Assembly: GCF_001015195.1 (NCBI RefSeq)
Contig: NZ_LDES01000046.1
Span: 1-64,000, forward strand
Origin: Sphingomonas sp. Y57
Lineage (GTDB): Bacteria > Pseudomonadota > Alphaproteobacteria > Sphingomonadales > Sphingomonadaceae
DNA: 64,000 nt
Direction: 5' to 3'
Position 1 is the stretch's first letter; the number at the start of each line of letters is the position of its first letter. Position numbers and translations under genes: made by a program. The notes under the pieces are model-generated. The model was not told the DNA's origin, did no database searches, and saw only the letters and a program-made list of their open reading frames with translations. Shown here in pieces: positions 50,580 to 59,647 of this stretch.

Positions 50580-52052
50580 CTATTCCGCCGCTTCGGGGAG
50601 AGTCGCGGCCGTCGTCCAGCCGAGGCGCGGGATGTTGATCGACCGTTTGCCGGACAGGTCGGTGCGCAGGACGAAAATGCCCTGCTCCTCCATATAGGCG
50701 ATCAGCCGACGGACGCGCCCCTGCGAATGGGTACCATAAACCTGCGCCAGCAGACCGTCCGATGGCGCTTCGCGTCCATCGCGGGCGGCATTGGCGACCA
50801 ACAGGAAGGGCGCCAGCATGTCTTCCGGCAGGGTCGCGCCGATTGCCATCGCGTCCAGCCAGCCCTCGTCCAGATCGTCGGGCAGCCCTGCACGCGCCAT
50901 CGACAGGCGTCGGCGGAAGGCGGTGAGGTCGAGACCATGCTGAGATAGCCGCGCCATGCGGCAGCGCACGCCAAAATCCTGGAACAGTACCGCCGGCTGG
51001 CGATAGGTCGCCTCCGGATCCTCGCACATCTCGCGCAGCACCTGGTTGATCACCGCGTCCCGCTCCTCGTCGGGCATGGCGGGCTCATTGCTGGGCGCGG
51101 CCGGGGTCAGGACCGGACCAGACTTGCTGATCGCACGGAGCAGGTCGTCGCTGGTCGGCACCGGCGCACGCGGTGGAGGGGGCGGCGGCGGCAGGTCGTC
51201 GCCGGGCGCGAACAGCAGACCCTGAAGATCCTCGGGCGCGGCCGAGGGAAGCGGCATCAGCTTGGGACTGCCGCTACGCGCCGAGGTTTCGACCGAGCCG
51301 ATGGTAACGGAAATCGGGCGGCGCGACACGGCAGGGCCGAGCGCCAGGAACTGGCCGCGCGGCAGGTCGCGGATCTGCTCCGCCTGGCGGCGCTCCATGC
51401 CCAGCAGGTCCGCGGCGCGCGCCATGTCGATGTCGAGGAAGGTCCGGCCCATCATGAAGTTAGACGCCTCGGCCGCGACGTTCTTGGCGAGCTTGGCCAG
51501 TCGCTGGGTGGCGATCACCCCGGCGAGGCCACGCTTGCGGCCGCGGCACATCAGGTTGGTCATCGCGCCCAGCGACGCGCGGCGCGCCTCGTCCGACACT
51601 TCACCGGCGACGGCGGGAGCGAAGAGCTGTGCCTCGTCGACGACGACCAGCGCCGGATACCAATGGTCGCGGGGTGCATCGAACAAGGCCGACAGGAAGG
51701 TCGCCGCACAGCGCATCTGCTGTTCGATCTCGAGCTCATCGAGCGCCAGCACCACCGAAACGCGATGCTCGCGGATGCGGGTAGCCAGCCGGGTGATCTC
51801 CGCCTCGCTATGGTCGAAGGCCTGGATGACGACATGACCGAAGCGATCGGCCAGGGTGACGAAATCGCCCTCAGGATCGATCACCACCTGCTGGACGACG
51901 CCGGCCGATCCCTCGAGCAGCCGGCGGAGCAGATGCGACTTGCCCGAACCCGAATTGCCCTGGACGAGCAGACGGGTGGCGAGAAGCTCCTCGACGTCGA
52001 AATGGACGGACTGGCCGGGCCCGCTGGTGCCCATGTCGATTCGTGCGGTCAC
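50580..52052 (-). CDS. HerA/DUF87-type ATP-binding protein
   Basis: 490-residue ATPase related to HerA/FtsK-like translocases. Walker A GNSGSGKS is at residues 32-39, followed by VVIDPEGDFVTLADRFG. Walker B is PALVVVDEAQLFAP and an arginine-rich segment CRGRKRGLAGVIATQRLAKL follows. The C-terminal 150 residues look like a winged-helix domain (GLLAQVYGTHSQGRVRRLIA). Such proteins act in DNA or envelope processes; the role is not known. It converges with the GST gene. Confidence 0.82.
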   Translation of the reverse strand: MTARIDMGTSGPGQSVHFDVEELLATRLLVQGNSGSGKSHLLRRLLEGSAGVVQQVVIDPEGDFVTLADRFGHVVIQAFDHSEAEITRLATRIREHRVSVVLALDELEIEQQMRCAATFLSALFDAPRDHWYPALVVVDEAQLFAPAVAGEVSDEARRASLGAMTNLMCRGRKRGLAGVIATQRLAKLAKNVAAEASNFMMGRTFLDIDMARAADLLGMERRQAEQIRDLPRGQFLALGPAVSRRPISVTIGSVETSARSGSPKLMPLPSAAPEDLQGLLFAPGDDLPPPPPPPRAPVPTSDDLLRAISKSGPVLTPAAPSNEPAMPDEERDAVINQVLREMCEDPEATYRQPAVLFQDFGVRCRMARLSQHGLDLTAFRRRLSMARAGLPDDLDEGWLDAMAIGATLPEDMLAPFLLVANAARDGREAPSDGLLAQVYGTHSQGRVRRLIAYMEEQGIFVLRTDLSGKRSINIPRLGWTTAATLPEAAE

Positions 52053-52146
52053 GGCGGGTTAGTGGCGGATGGGGGTGGCCGGGGGCAAGCACGAAGCGAC
52101 AGAAAATTGTGGATGACTTGACCCGGCCGGGCCGATGCCGCGGCGA

Positions 52147-53385
52147 TCAGGCGTCCGCCAGCGATCGGCCGCGCGTCTCGGGCAGGATCAGCACCGCCGG
52201 AATCGCGACCAGAACGACCATCGACAGCAGCAGGCAGGCGGCGCCTGTGGACCCGGCGAGCCGGGCAACCTGCCCCACAAGCAGCGGCGCCACGACCAGG
52301 CCCCAGCGTCCGATCAGGTTGTGGCACCAGCCATTGGCGGTGGCGCGGATATTGGTTGGAAAAAGCTCGGCGTTGATCGTGAAGCCGACGATCCACAGCC
52401 CCATTGCCCCCTGCATCAGCACCCAGCCGGCCGCGACCGGCCACCAGCCGGCCACACCGTAGATCAGCGCCGCTGACAGCGCGCACAAGGTGACGAAACC
52501 GAGTGCGGTCGTCCGGCGACCGATCCGATCCATGCAGAAGCCGGCGAGCAGATAGCCGCCGGCCGCCGCGGCGAGGCCGAAGGGCGCGATCACCGCGATG
52601 TCGCGCGCTGCCCAGCCGCGTTCGTCGATGACATGATAGGTGAAGAAATAGGTCGCCGCCCCCGCGAAGAAGTTGAGCGCGAACCACAACAGGCTCATCC
52701 CGACGAACCGTGTCCGCAGGTCGGGCTGCAGCAGCCGGCGCAGCTCGGCCACGGGACCACGTGGCCCTTCGCAGGCCTGGTCGGCGACGAAGACCTGCGG
52801 TTCGCGGACGAAGCGGATCAGCAGCGGCACGACAAGCAGGGGCATCGCCCCGACCAGGAACAGGCCCCGCCAGCCGAGCGCCGTTTCGAGAAGCGGCGCG
52901 AGCAGCATCGCGGGCAGCGCCGCGCCGACGCTGGCGCAGGCGCCGAGCACGCCGTTCGCCTTGCCGCGAACCGATGCCGGCAGCGTCTCGCTGACAATCG
53001 TATAGGCGCTCGCCACCTGCGTGACGAGCAGCAGGCGGGTGACGAACTGGATCGCGGTGAAGCTCGCAAGACCTGGTGCCAGCGCGGTCAGCAGAGTGCC
53101 GACCGAGAAGCCGACGGATGACAGGATCAGCACCGGCTTGCGCCCGAAGCGGTCGGCAAGACGCAGCGTGAGATAGGCGCAGATCGCGCCCAGCGCGATG
53201 AACGACAGCGCGGCGCCGAGGTCGGCGGGCCCCACCCCGAATGCCGTCGCAGCATAGGGCAGGATGATGCTCGTCAGGTTGAGGTCGAAACCCTCGAACA
53301 TCACGACGAAGGCCAGCATCCCGATCAGCCCGCCATGGCGGCCGCGCGGCGTCTCCCCGGCCGCGGTGGCAACGACCTCCGTCAC
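52147..53385 (-). CDS. MFS transporter, aromatic-acid-type
   Basis: 412-residue permease with twelve predicted helices and the MFS loop motif LADRFGRKPV between helices 2 and 3. GFDLNLTSIILPYAATAFGV near the start and the second-half repeat MDRIGRRTTALGF resemble aromatic acid:H+ symporters. It starts at GTG 53385, overlapping the SDR gene by 4 bases, and is last in this minus-strand operon. The substrate is unknown; import of an aromatic or organic acid is plausible. Confidence 0.86.
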   Translation of the reverse strand: MTEVVATAAGETPRGRHGGLIGMLAFVVMFEGFDLNLTSIILPYAATAFGVGPADLGAALSFIALGAICAYLTLRLADRFGRKPVLILSSVGFSVGTLLTALAPGLASFTAIQFVTRLLLVTQVASAYTIVSETLPASVRGKANGVLGACASVGAALPAMLLAPLLETALGWRGLFLVGAMPLLVVPLLIRFVREPQVFVADQACEGPRGPVAELRRLLQPDLRTRFVGMSLLWFALNFFAGAATYFFTYHVIDERGWAARDIAVIAPFGLAAAAGGYLLAGFCMDRIGRRTTALGFVTLCALSAALIYGVAGWWPVAAGWVLMQGAMGLWIVGFTINAELFPTNIRATANGWCHNLIGRWGLVVAPLLVGQVARLAGSTGAACLLLSMVVLVAIPAVLILPETRGRSLADA

Positions 53386-54170
53386 GGCGACATATACTCG
53401 CCGCCGTTGATATCGATGCCGGCGCCGGTGATCATCGACGCATAGTCGGACAGGAACATGACAATGCCCTTGGCGCATTCCTCGTCGGGCGGGATCACGC
53501 CCAGCGCGATGCCCGCACGCACGCCGTCCAGAAGCTGGTCAAGGGTGATGCCCTGGTCCTTCGCCCGCTCGGCCATCGCGACCTGATAGGGGACGCCCCA
53601 GAGGCGGCCCATGCGCGTGGTGACGAAACGGATGCCATATTCGCCCAGTTCGCGTGCGCAGGTCCTGGTCGCGGCGTTGAGGGCCGCCTTGGCGCAGGCA
53701 TAGTCACCCTGGCGCGGCAAAGCACGGACCGTGCCCTGGGTCGATATGTTGACGACAGCACCGCCACGGCGGCGCTTCATCTCGGGCAGCACCGCCTTGG
53801 TCATGTGCAGCGCGCCCCAGAAGGTTACCTCGAAGGCGCGGCGCCAGACGTCTAGGTCGGCATCCTCGAACAGGTCCCAGCCGCCGTGGACATAGGCGCT
53901 GTTGACCAGGCCATCGATCGTGCCGAAGGCCTCGATCGTCGCGGCGGCGAAGGCGTGGCACTGTGCCTGGTCGGTCACGTCGCAGCCGATGGCGATGCAT
54001 GTGCCGCCCGCAGCCCTCACCTCATCCGCTACGTTGTCGATGAACACCTGTTCGGACGGCAGGGATCCGATCGCCACCTTCGCTCCTTCCGCCGCAGCGA
54101 GCAGCGCGAGCTTGCGGCCCATGCCCGGCCCGACGCCGGAAATCATCACCGCTTTGCCGGAGAGAATCAT
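53382..54170 (-). CDS. Short-chain dehydrogenase/reductase
   Basis: 262-residue SDR. The NAD(P)-binding motif is SGVGPGMGR at 11-19, the segment GLVNSAYVHGG replaces the usual NNAG, and the catalytic set is S143, Y157 and K161 (GDYACAKAALN). It ends with the SDR-typical SDYASMITGAGIDINGGEY. The enzyme probably oxidises a hydroxyl or reduces a ketone of the pathway intermediate. Confidence 0.92.
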   Translation of the reverse strand: MILSGKAVMISGVGPGMGRKLALLAAAEGAKVAIGSLPSEQVFIDNVADEVRAAGGTCIAIGCDVTDQAQCHAFAAATIEAFGTIDGLVNSAYVHGGWDLFEDADLDVWRRAFEVTFWGALHMTKAVLPEMKRRRGGAVVNISTQGTVRALPRQGDYACAKAALNAATRTCARELGEYGIRFVTTRMGRLWGVPYQVAMAERAKDQGITLDQLLDGVRAGIALGVIPPDEECAKGIVMFLSDYASMITGAGIDINGGEYMSP

Positions 54171-54207
54171 GTCCGCCCTTTCGCTGGAGATAGCATGGCC
54201 GGGGCGA

Positions 54208-55398
54208 TCATTCGGGCAGCAGCCAGGCGCCGTTGCCGACGAAGAATTTCTCTATTGCCTCGGTGCCGAGGGGTTTCAGTCGCGACAGGAAGCCTAGCTT
54301 GCTGTCGACCCCTCCTTCCACATGCGGATAGTCGCTTGAGTAGCACCAGGCGTGGCTGAGCTGCGGATAGCGACGGAAATAAAGATCGACCGGCTCGAAA
54401 TAGAAGGGCGTAACCCGGACGTTGCGATCCATATAGGCCGATGGCGGCATCGACAGCACCCCAGCCATTCGCTTCGCGTAGATATGCTCCACCCACAGGT
54501 CGAGATGCTCGGCAAGGGGGCCGAACCACGTCGCGCCCAGCTCGATGATGCCGAAACGCAGCATCGGATGGCGTTCGAAGACGCCGCCCAGCACCATGGC
54601 CGACAGGAAGTTGCTTGCCCCCATATGGACGGTGGTGGTGCCGAAGGGTTCGAGCGCGATCTCGACGCTGTCGACCTTGCCGACCGCGAAGGCCGGCGCC
54701 TGGCTCCACGCGTCGCTCGACCGGAAACCGGAATCGGTGCCGAGGTGCAGCGTCACCGCGACGCGGTTGGCCGCCATCAGCGCCCAGAAAGGATCGAGCG
54801 CGGGCGCGGCGGGCGAACAGCCTCCGGGCGGACGGCCCGTCGGCAGCCAGACCGCCCGTGCGCCGCGCGCCACCAGATCGCCCGCCTGCTCCATCAGTTC
54901 CCCGGCCGTCGCGCCGGACAGCAGCGCTGCCGGGCGGAAGCGGCTGCCGGGCGCGGTCGTCACCCGCACCACCCAGTCATTATATTCGTCGACGACGCCG
55001 CGCAGCATACGCTCCCCTTCCTCGCCGGCCGGAATCGGCAGGCCAAGGCTGGCGAGGCTGCTGCCAGTCAGCGGCCCGAAGGCCAGCAGCGCGGCGGACG
55101 GAAAGATGAGCTGGCGGGCTATGCCCATCGCATCGAGCACCTGGCGGCGGCGATCGAAATCGAAGGCACCCGGTGCGGAAGGACCCTTCTCGTTCCAGAC
55201 GCTGACCGGCGTGATTGCCGCGTCGTCGGACAGGCCCGGGCGCCAGAAGCTGTTGGCGCCGAAGGAACGGATGAAGTCGGCCGCGACCTCTGCGAAGCGA
55301 GCGCTGTGCGGCCCGAACATGTCGCCCCAGACATGGGCGGGTGCCATTTCATGCGCGTCGACGTCGATGACGGGAAGCCGTTCGAGCAGGTCCTGCAT
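54208..55398 (-). CDS. Amidohydrolase_2 family metal hydrolase/decarboxylase
   Basis: 396-residue TIM-barrel metallohydrolase. The first metal motif is VIDVDAHEMAP (D-x-H type), other landmarks are TLHLGTDSG and CYSSDYPHVEGG with the catalytic Asp, and the C-terminus has FFVGNGAWL. Amidohydrolase_2 members include decarboxylases of aromatic acids. The start is the ATG at 55398; the longer open frame overlaps the end of the TonB receptor gene. It lies between the receptor and SDR genes, and the substrate is unknown. Confidence 0.88.
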   Translation of the reverse strand: MQDLLERLPVIDVDAHEMAPAHVWGDMFGPHSARFAEVAADFIRSFGANSFWRPGLSDDAAITPVSVWNEKGPSAPGAFDFDRRRQVLDAMGIARQLIFPSAALLAFGPLTGSSLASLGLPIPAGEEGERMLRGVVDEYNDWVVRVTTAPGSRFRPAALLSGATAGELMEQAGDLVARGARAVWLPTGRPPGGCSPAAPALDPFWALMAANRVAVTLHLGTDSGFRSSDAWSQAPAFAVGKVDSVEIALEPFGTTTVHMGASNFLSAMVLGGVFERHPMLRFGIIELGATWFGPLAEHLDLWVEHIYAKRMAGVLSMPPSAYMDRNVRVTPFYFEPVDLYFRRYPQLSHAWCYSSDYPHVEGGVDSKLGFLSRLKPLGTEAIEKFFVGNGAWLLPE

Positions 55399-55484
55399 CC
55401 GCCTCTCCTTCCCGCTCCTCGTGGGGTCCGAGTTCCGATGATCTTGGCGGCGCCGGACGATGGATCGCCCGGCGCCGGGTCCTC

Positions 55485-57800
55485 CTAGAAGCTGATTTTC
55501 GCGTCCACGCCGATCCGGCGCGGCGGATTGTAGATATTGCCGGCGAAGCCGAGCGCGCCGAAGTCGATGCCCGAGCTGATATTGTGCTCGTTGGTCAGGT
55601 TCTCCACGAAGAGGCTGATGTCCATCGACTTGCCGGCGACCGGCACTTCGACCAGGCCGATGCGGGCATCGAACTGGTGCTGGCCCGGGTCGGCGATCGC
55701 ATCGGCGAAGTTCAGCCCATTGAGGATATTGGTCATGAAATAGCGCTTGCTGGTGTGCGAATAGTCGAGCTTGAGCAGCAGCTTTCCGAAGCCCAGATCC
55801 TCGCTCAGATATTGCCCGCCCAGATGAACCGTCCATTTCGGCACATAGGGGAATTTGCTGATATCGGCATAGTTGCCGAGACCGCCGGGAACCTCGCCCG
55901 GTTGCGGCGTGTGGCCGGGCACGGGGGCCGCGGGGACGATGAAGAAGATCTCGTTATATTTGGGATCGACATAGCCGACGCTGCCGTCGAGCGTCAGCCC
56001 GTCGACCGGCACGGCCTGCAACTCAACCTCAAAGCCACGGAACCTCGCAGAGGCATTGTTGGTGAAGCCGCCGCCACCTGCCGCGTTGGCGATATACTGG
56101 GTGACCTGGAGGTCCTTGTAGTCGGTCTGGAAGACTGAGGCATTGAGCCGGACGTGACGGTCGAGGAACTCGCTCTTGACTCCGGCTTCGTATGTCTTCG
56201 CCTTCTCCGGTTCGAACACGAAGGACTGGGTGGCATTGGCGCGGGTGTTGAAGCCGCCCGAACGATAGCCGGTTCCGTAGCGCGCATAGACCATCACGTC
56301 GTCGACCGGCTTGTAGCTGATGATCGCGTTGATCGACGTGTCGTCGAAGCTGGCCTTGCCGTTGCGCACGGTGCTCGCGGTCTGCTGCACCGCCTTCTTG
56401 TCCTTGGTATAGCGGACGCCGAAGGTGAGTTCGAGCCGTTCGTCGAGGGATTGCGGCTTCCAGCTCGCCTGGCCGAAGGCGGCGTAGGACTTGGCCTGAT
56501 AATCGAAGATTGTCGCCGAAGTCAGGTTGGACGCCAGCGTCGGCGAGATGACGAACGTATAGCTCGTCGGATTGAAATATTTGCTGTCCTCCTCGAAATA
56601 ATAGAGGCCGCCGACATAGCTGAAGTCGCCGAGCTTGCCGAGCAGCTGGAACTCCTGCGAGAACTGCTTGACGTCCTCGTCCTTGGCATCGGCCGAGTAT
56701 ATCTGCACTTCCTGGATGCCGGCGGTGGTATTGCCGAAGATACCGGGCGGTGCATAGGCGGTGCCGAGCGCAGCCTTGTAGGTCCGGCGGCCGGTGATCG
56801 ACTTCAGCGTGATGTCGTCGCTGACGTCATATTGCATGGTCAGCGCGTGGCCGATGATCTTGACCCGCTGCAGCGCCTTCGAGCGAACGCTGAAATTCTT
56901 GTTATAGTCCTCCCGCACCTCGTCGAGCAGCGAGTTGCCGGTGGTGTTCGCATAATAGGCCCGCACGGTCGGTGCCAGGAAGCGGGTCTGGAAACCGCCG
57001 GGCACTCCGCGCATGTCCGTCCAGTCGAAAGTGTAGTCGGCTTGGAAGGCGCCCCATTCGCCATGGACCTTGGCCCAGATCGCATCGGTGTTGAGCGCGC
57101 CCTGGGTATGCGACCCCTTGGCATATTTGTTGTTCAGCCAACCGTCGCGCTGGCGATGCATATAGGACAGCGTCGCGCTGACCCCCGAATCGCCAAGCTG
57201 GCCGGTGTCGATCCGGGTACGCGCAGCATATTCGTCATATTGGGCGACGGTGACCTTCTGTTCGATGCCGAATTCGCTGGCGGGCTTTTTCGTGACCATG
57301 CTGATCGCGCCGCCGGTGGTGTTGCGGCCGAACAGCGTTCCCTGCGGGCCACGCAGCACCTCGATCCGCTCGAGGTCGACCAGTTCCAGGTTCGACGCAT
57401 TGTTGCGGCCGATATAGACGCCGTCGATGTAGATGCCGACCGGAGAGTCGACAGACAGCAGCGGCTCCTGCGAGCCGATACCACGGATGAAAGCGGTATT
57501 GCCCGCCAGGAACCCCGACTGCGCCTGGATCGCCACGTTCGGCATCAGGCGGGTGATGTCGTCGAGCGCCTGGACGTTCGAGCGCTCGAGAGCGGCGCTC
57601 GACAGCGCGCTCACCGAGATCGGCGTATCCTGCAGCGCTTCCTCACGCCGGCGGGCGGTGACGATGATCTCCTCCAGTCCCCCGCCCGTGGTTGCCACCG
57701 CCTCCTCAGGCACGCCCTGCGCGGCCCCCGGCGCGGCGACGCCCAGCGCGATCGTAGAAATGCCCAGAAGCAGCGGAGTCACCTTCATCTTGTCCGTCAT
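55485..57800 (-). CDS. TonB-dependent outer-membrane receptor
   Basis: 771-residue receptor: signal peptide (MTDKMKVTPLLLGISTIALG, cleaved after GAAQG), TonB-box-like EEIIVTARRREEALQDTP, plug domain with VEVLRGPQGTLFGRNTTGG-like IEVLRGPQGTLFGRNTTGG, and a beta barrel ending in VDAKISF. I prefer ATG 57800, 8 bases from AGGAGG, over ATG 57806. Sphingomonads have many such receptors for sugars, sterols, terpenes and aromatics; the ligand here is unknown but should match the adjacent enzymes. Confidence 0.94.
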   Translation of the reverse strand: MTDKMKVTPLLLGISTIALGVAAPGAAQGVPEEAVATTGGGLEEIIVTARRREEALQDTPISVSALSSAALERSNVQALDDITRLMPNVAIQAQSGFLAGNTAFIRGIGSQEPLLSVDSPVGIYIDGVYIGRNNASNLELVDLERIEVLRGPQGTLFGRNTTGGAISMVTKKPASEFGIEQKVTVAQYDEYAARTRIDTGQLGDSGVSATLSYMHRQRDGWLNNKYAKGSHTQGALNTDAIWAKVHGEWGAFQADYTFDWTDMRGVPGGFQTRFLAPTVRAYYANTTGNSLLDEVREDYNKNFSVRSKALQRVKIIGHALTMQYDVSDDITLKSITGRRTYKAALGTAYAPPGIFGNTTAGIQEVQIYSADAKDEDVKQFSQEFQLLGKLGDFSYVGGLYYFEEDSKYFNPTSYTFVISPTLASNLTSATIFDYQAKSYAAFGQASWKPQSLDERLELTFGVRYTKDKKAVQQTASTVRNGKASFDDTSINAIISYKPVDDVMVYARYGTGYRSGGFNTRANATQSFVFEPEKAKTYEAGVKSEFLDRHVRLNASVFQTDYKDLQVTQYIANAAGGGGFTNNASARFRGFEVELQAVPVDGLTLDGSVGYVDPKYNEIFFIVPAAPVPGHTPQPGEVPGGLGNYADISKFPYVPKWTVHLGGQYLSEDLGFGKLLLKLDYSHTSKRYFMTNILNGLNFADAIADPGQHQFDARIGLVEVPVAGKSMDISLFVENLTNEHNISSGIDFGALGFAGNIYNPPRRIGVDAKISF

Positions 57801-57881
57801 GCTCATCCCCTCCTCATGCGGACCTTTGTCCGCACCTCTTTTCACCAAGTGATTGCTTCACGTTCGACGGCTTCCGCCGTG

Positions 57882-58292
57882 TCAGGAGGCGCCGAGTTCC
57901 CAGAACAGGATCGGGCCGTCCTCTCGATTGCCCCTGAAGACAGCATGCACCGCCTCCCCGATCTTCGGTTCAGCTGCCGGATCGGCGAAGGCGCCGATGA
58001 TCTGGATGTCGGCCTGCTCGGCGAGCGCGACGAGCAGCGTCACATAGGGGATCTCCCCGGCGAAAGCCGGATGGAAGCGTTGATGGGTGCGGATCCAGCT
58101 CTTGATCGTGCCGCGTCCGCTCATCGCCACCCAGTCGGCGTCGAAGCTATGGCAACGGTTGCAGATCGCCCGCGCCGGCCAGCGCAGCGTGCCGCAGCCC
58201 GCGCAGCGCTGCACCCGTAGCTCGCCCGCCTCCAGGCCTTCCCAATAGGGGGCCGAATCCTTGTCGGGCACGGGAAACGGCCTGGCGATCAT
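57882..58292 (-). CDS. DUF35 OB-fold/zinc-ribbon acyl-CoA-binding protein
   Basis: 136-residue protein with a rubredoxin-like zinc ribbon (CAGCGTLRWPARAICNRC, four Cys) and an OB-fold (GRGTIKSWIRTHQRFHPAFA). DUF35 proteins partner SCP2-type thiolase-like proteins, as in the Ltp2-ChsH2 retro-aldolase of mycobacterial sterol side-chain breakdown. The thiolase gene lies immediately upstream and overlaps it by 4 bases, which supports a complex. Confidence 0.9.
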   Translation of the reverse strand: MIARPFPVPDKDSAPYWEGLEAGELRVQRCAGCGTLRWPARAICNRCHSFDADWVAMSGRGTIKSWIRTHQRFHPAFAGEIPYVTLLVALAEQADIQIIGAFADPAAEPKIGEAVHAVFRGNREDGPILFWELGAS

Positions 58293-59452
58293 CCATCCCT
58301 CCGGAGCAGGAGCGCGCTGGTGACTCCGCCGACATAGCCGGGAGCTCCGGTGCTGAGACCGATCCGGGCATCGCGGACCTGACGGCCGCCGGCCTCGCCG
58401 CGAAGCTGCTGCACGGCCTCGGCGATGTGGTTCATGCCGTGTGCATAGCCTTCGGACAGGAAGCCGCCATGCGGGTTGACCGGTAGCCGCCCGCCCATCC
58501 GGTGCTGACCGTCGAGAACGAAGCCGCCCGCTTCACCCTTGCCGCAAAAGCCGTAATCCTCGAGCTGAAGCAGCACCGAGAAGGTGAAGCAATCGTAGAG
58601 ATTGGCGAAATCGACGTCGGCCGGGCCGATCCCGGCCATGTCGAACAGGCGCGGCGCCATCCGCGCGGCATAGGAGGTGGTAATGTCGGGCGCGTCGGCG
58701 CTTTGCAGCGTCGTCCCGCCACCCCAAGCAGCCGCGTCGACAATCACCGCCGGCTTGCGCAGATCGCGTGCCCGCTCCGGCGTGGTGACGACCAGGGCGA
58801 CGCCAACGTCGGTTTCCAGACAGCAGTCGAGCAGGCGGAAGGGCTCGGCGATCATCCGCGAGGCGCGATAATCATCGAAGCTGATCGGATCGCGCATCAT
58901 CGCGCGCGGATTGTGGGCAGCATTGGCGCGCTGCGAGATCGCGACCGCGCCGAGATGCCGCTCATCGACGCCGTAAGCGTCCATATAGGCGCGAGCCATC
59001 ATCGCATAATATTGCGGAGGGGCCATGTAGCCGTAGGGAGCCTGATATTGGGTTTCGATATGGTCGACCAGCGGCCGCCCCGTGCCGCCCATCCGGAACT
59101 CGGACCGCGCGTTGATCGCACGGTAGCAGACCACATAGTCGGCGACCCCGCCGGCGACCGCGAGTGCCGCCTGCCCTACCAGCCCGTGCGAGCTGCCGCC
59201 GCCGCCGAAATGATCGACATAATAATGAGGATCGGTCAATCCGAGCGATACCGCGACCATCGGCGCGGGGATAGAATCACCGACACGGTGGGTGGCGATC
59301 CCGTCGACCTTCTCAGGGTCGAGACCCGCATCGTCGAGCGCGGCCATGATTGCGCGCAAAGCGAGCGTCAACGTGCTAACGCCGGAATCGCGCGAAAATT
59401 CGGTATAGCCGACGCCGGCTATCGCCGCCTTTCCCGACAGGCCAGACGCCAT
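58289..59452 (-). CDS. SCP2-type thiolase-like (lipid-transfer) protein
   Basis: 387-residue thiolase-fold protein without a clear catalytic Cys in the usual segment (GGGGSSHGLVGQAALAVAGG). Its C-terminal half has FANLYDCFTFSVLLQLEDYG, GKGEAGGFV, NPHGGFLSEGYAHGMNHIAE and SAL. Such proteins act as aldol lyases with a DUF35 partner, not as thiolases. With the DUF35 protein it probably cleaves a beta-hydroxyacyl-CoA side chain. It is divergent from the CoA-transferase gene. Confidence 0.9.
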   Translation of the reverse strand: MASGLSGKAAIAGVGYTEFSRDSGVSTLTLALRAIMAALDDAGLDPEKVDGIATHRVGDSIPAPMVAVSLGLTDPHYYVDHFGGGGSSHGLVGQAALAVAGGVADYVVCYRAINARSEFRMGGTGRPLVDHIETQYQAPYGYMAPPQYYAMMARAYMDAYGVDERHLGAVAISQRANAAHNPRAMMRDPISFDDYRASRMIAEPFRLLDCCLETDVGVALVVTTPERARDLRKPAVIVDAAAWGGGTTLQSADAPDITTSYAARMAPRLFDMAGIGPADVDFANLYDCFTFSVLLQLEDYGFCGKGEAGGFVLDGQHRMGGRLPVNPHGGFLSEGYAHGMNHIAEAVQQLRGEAGGRQVRDARIGLSTGAPGYVGGVTSALLLRRDG

Positions 59453-59509
59453 GTCGCCATCCCCTCCCTTATCTCGTGCCGCTCAACCTAACGAGACATG
59501 CGGCACAAT

Positions 59510-59598
59510 CCAAGCGCTTGTTTGGTAAAAATGAAGTTGCACAATATTCAACTTGATAGGGGCCTGCGGTCGATTGACCAACAAAGCGCTTGGTCATA
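59510..59598. promoter_or_regulatory. Twin palindromic operators in the divergent promoter
   Basis: Two related sites flank the divergent promoter region: CCAAGCGCTTGTTTGGT (59510-59526) and TGACCAA-CAAAGCGC-TTGGTCA (59575-59596), the second with perfect 7-base arms. In one orientation both contain ACCAAmmAAGCGCTTGG. A weaker relative, ACCAAGTGATTGCTT, is at 57844-57858 before the TonB receptor gene. They look like sites for one TetR-type regulator of acyl-CoA genes; no such regulator is encoded nearby in the window. Confidence 0.6.
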
Positions 59599-59647
59599 TT
59601 TGTGACGAGATGCGGCCGATCGAACGGACCGCGGTTGGAGGGATCGG

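Noticed and set aside
56154-58220. 688-codon open frame on the + strand opposite the TonB receptor
   Set aside because: Antisense to a receptor with signal peptide and plug domain; composition is typical of shadow frames.
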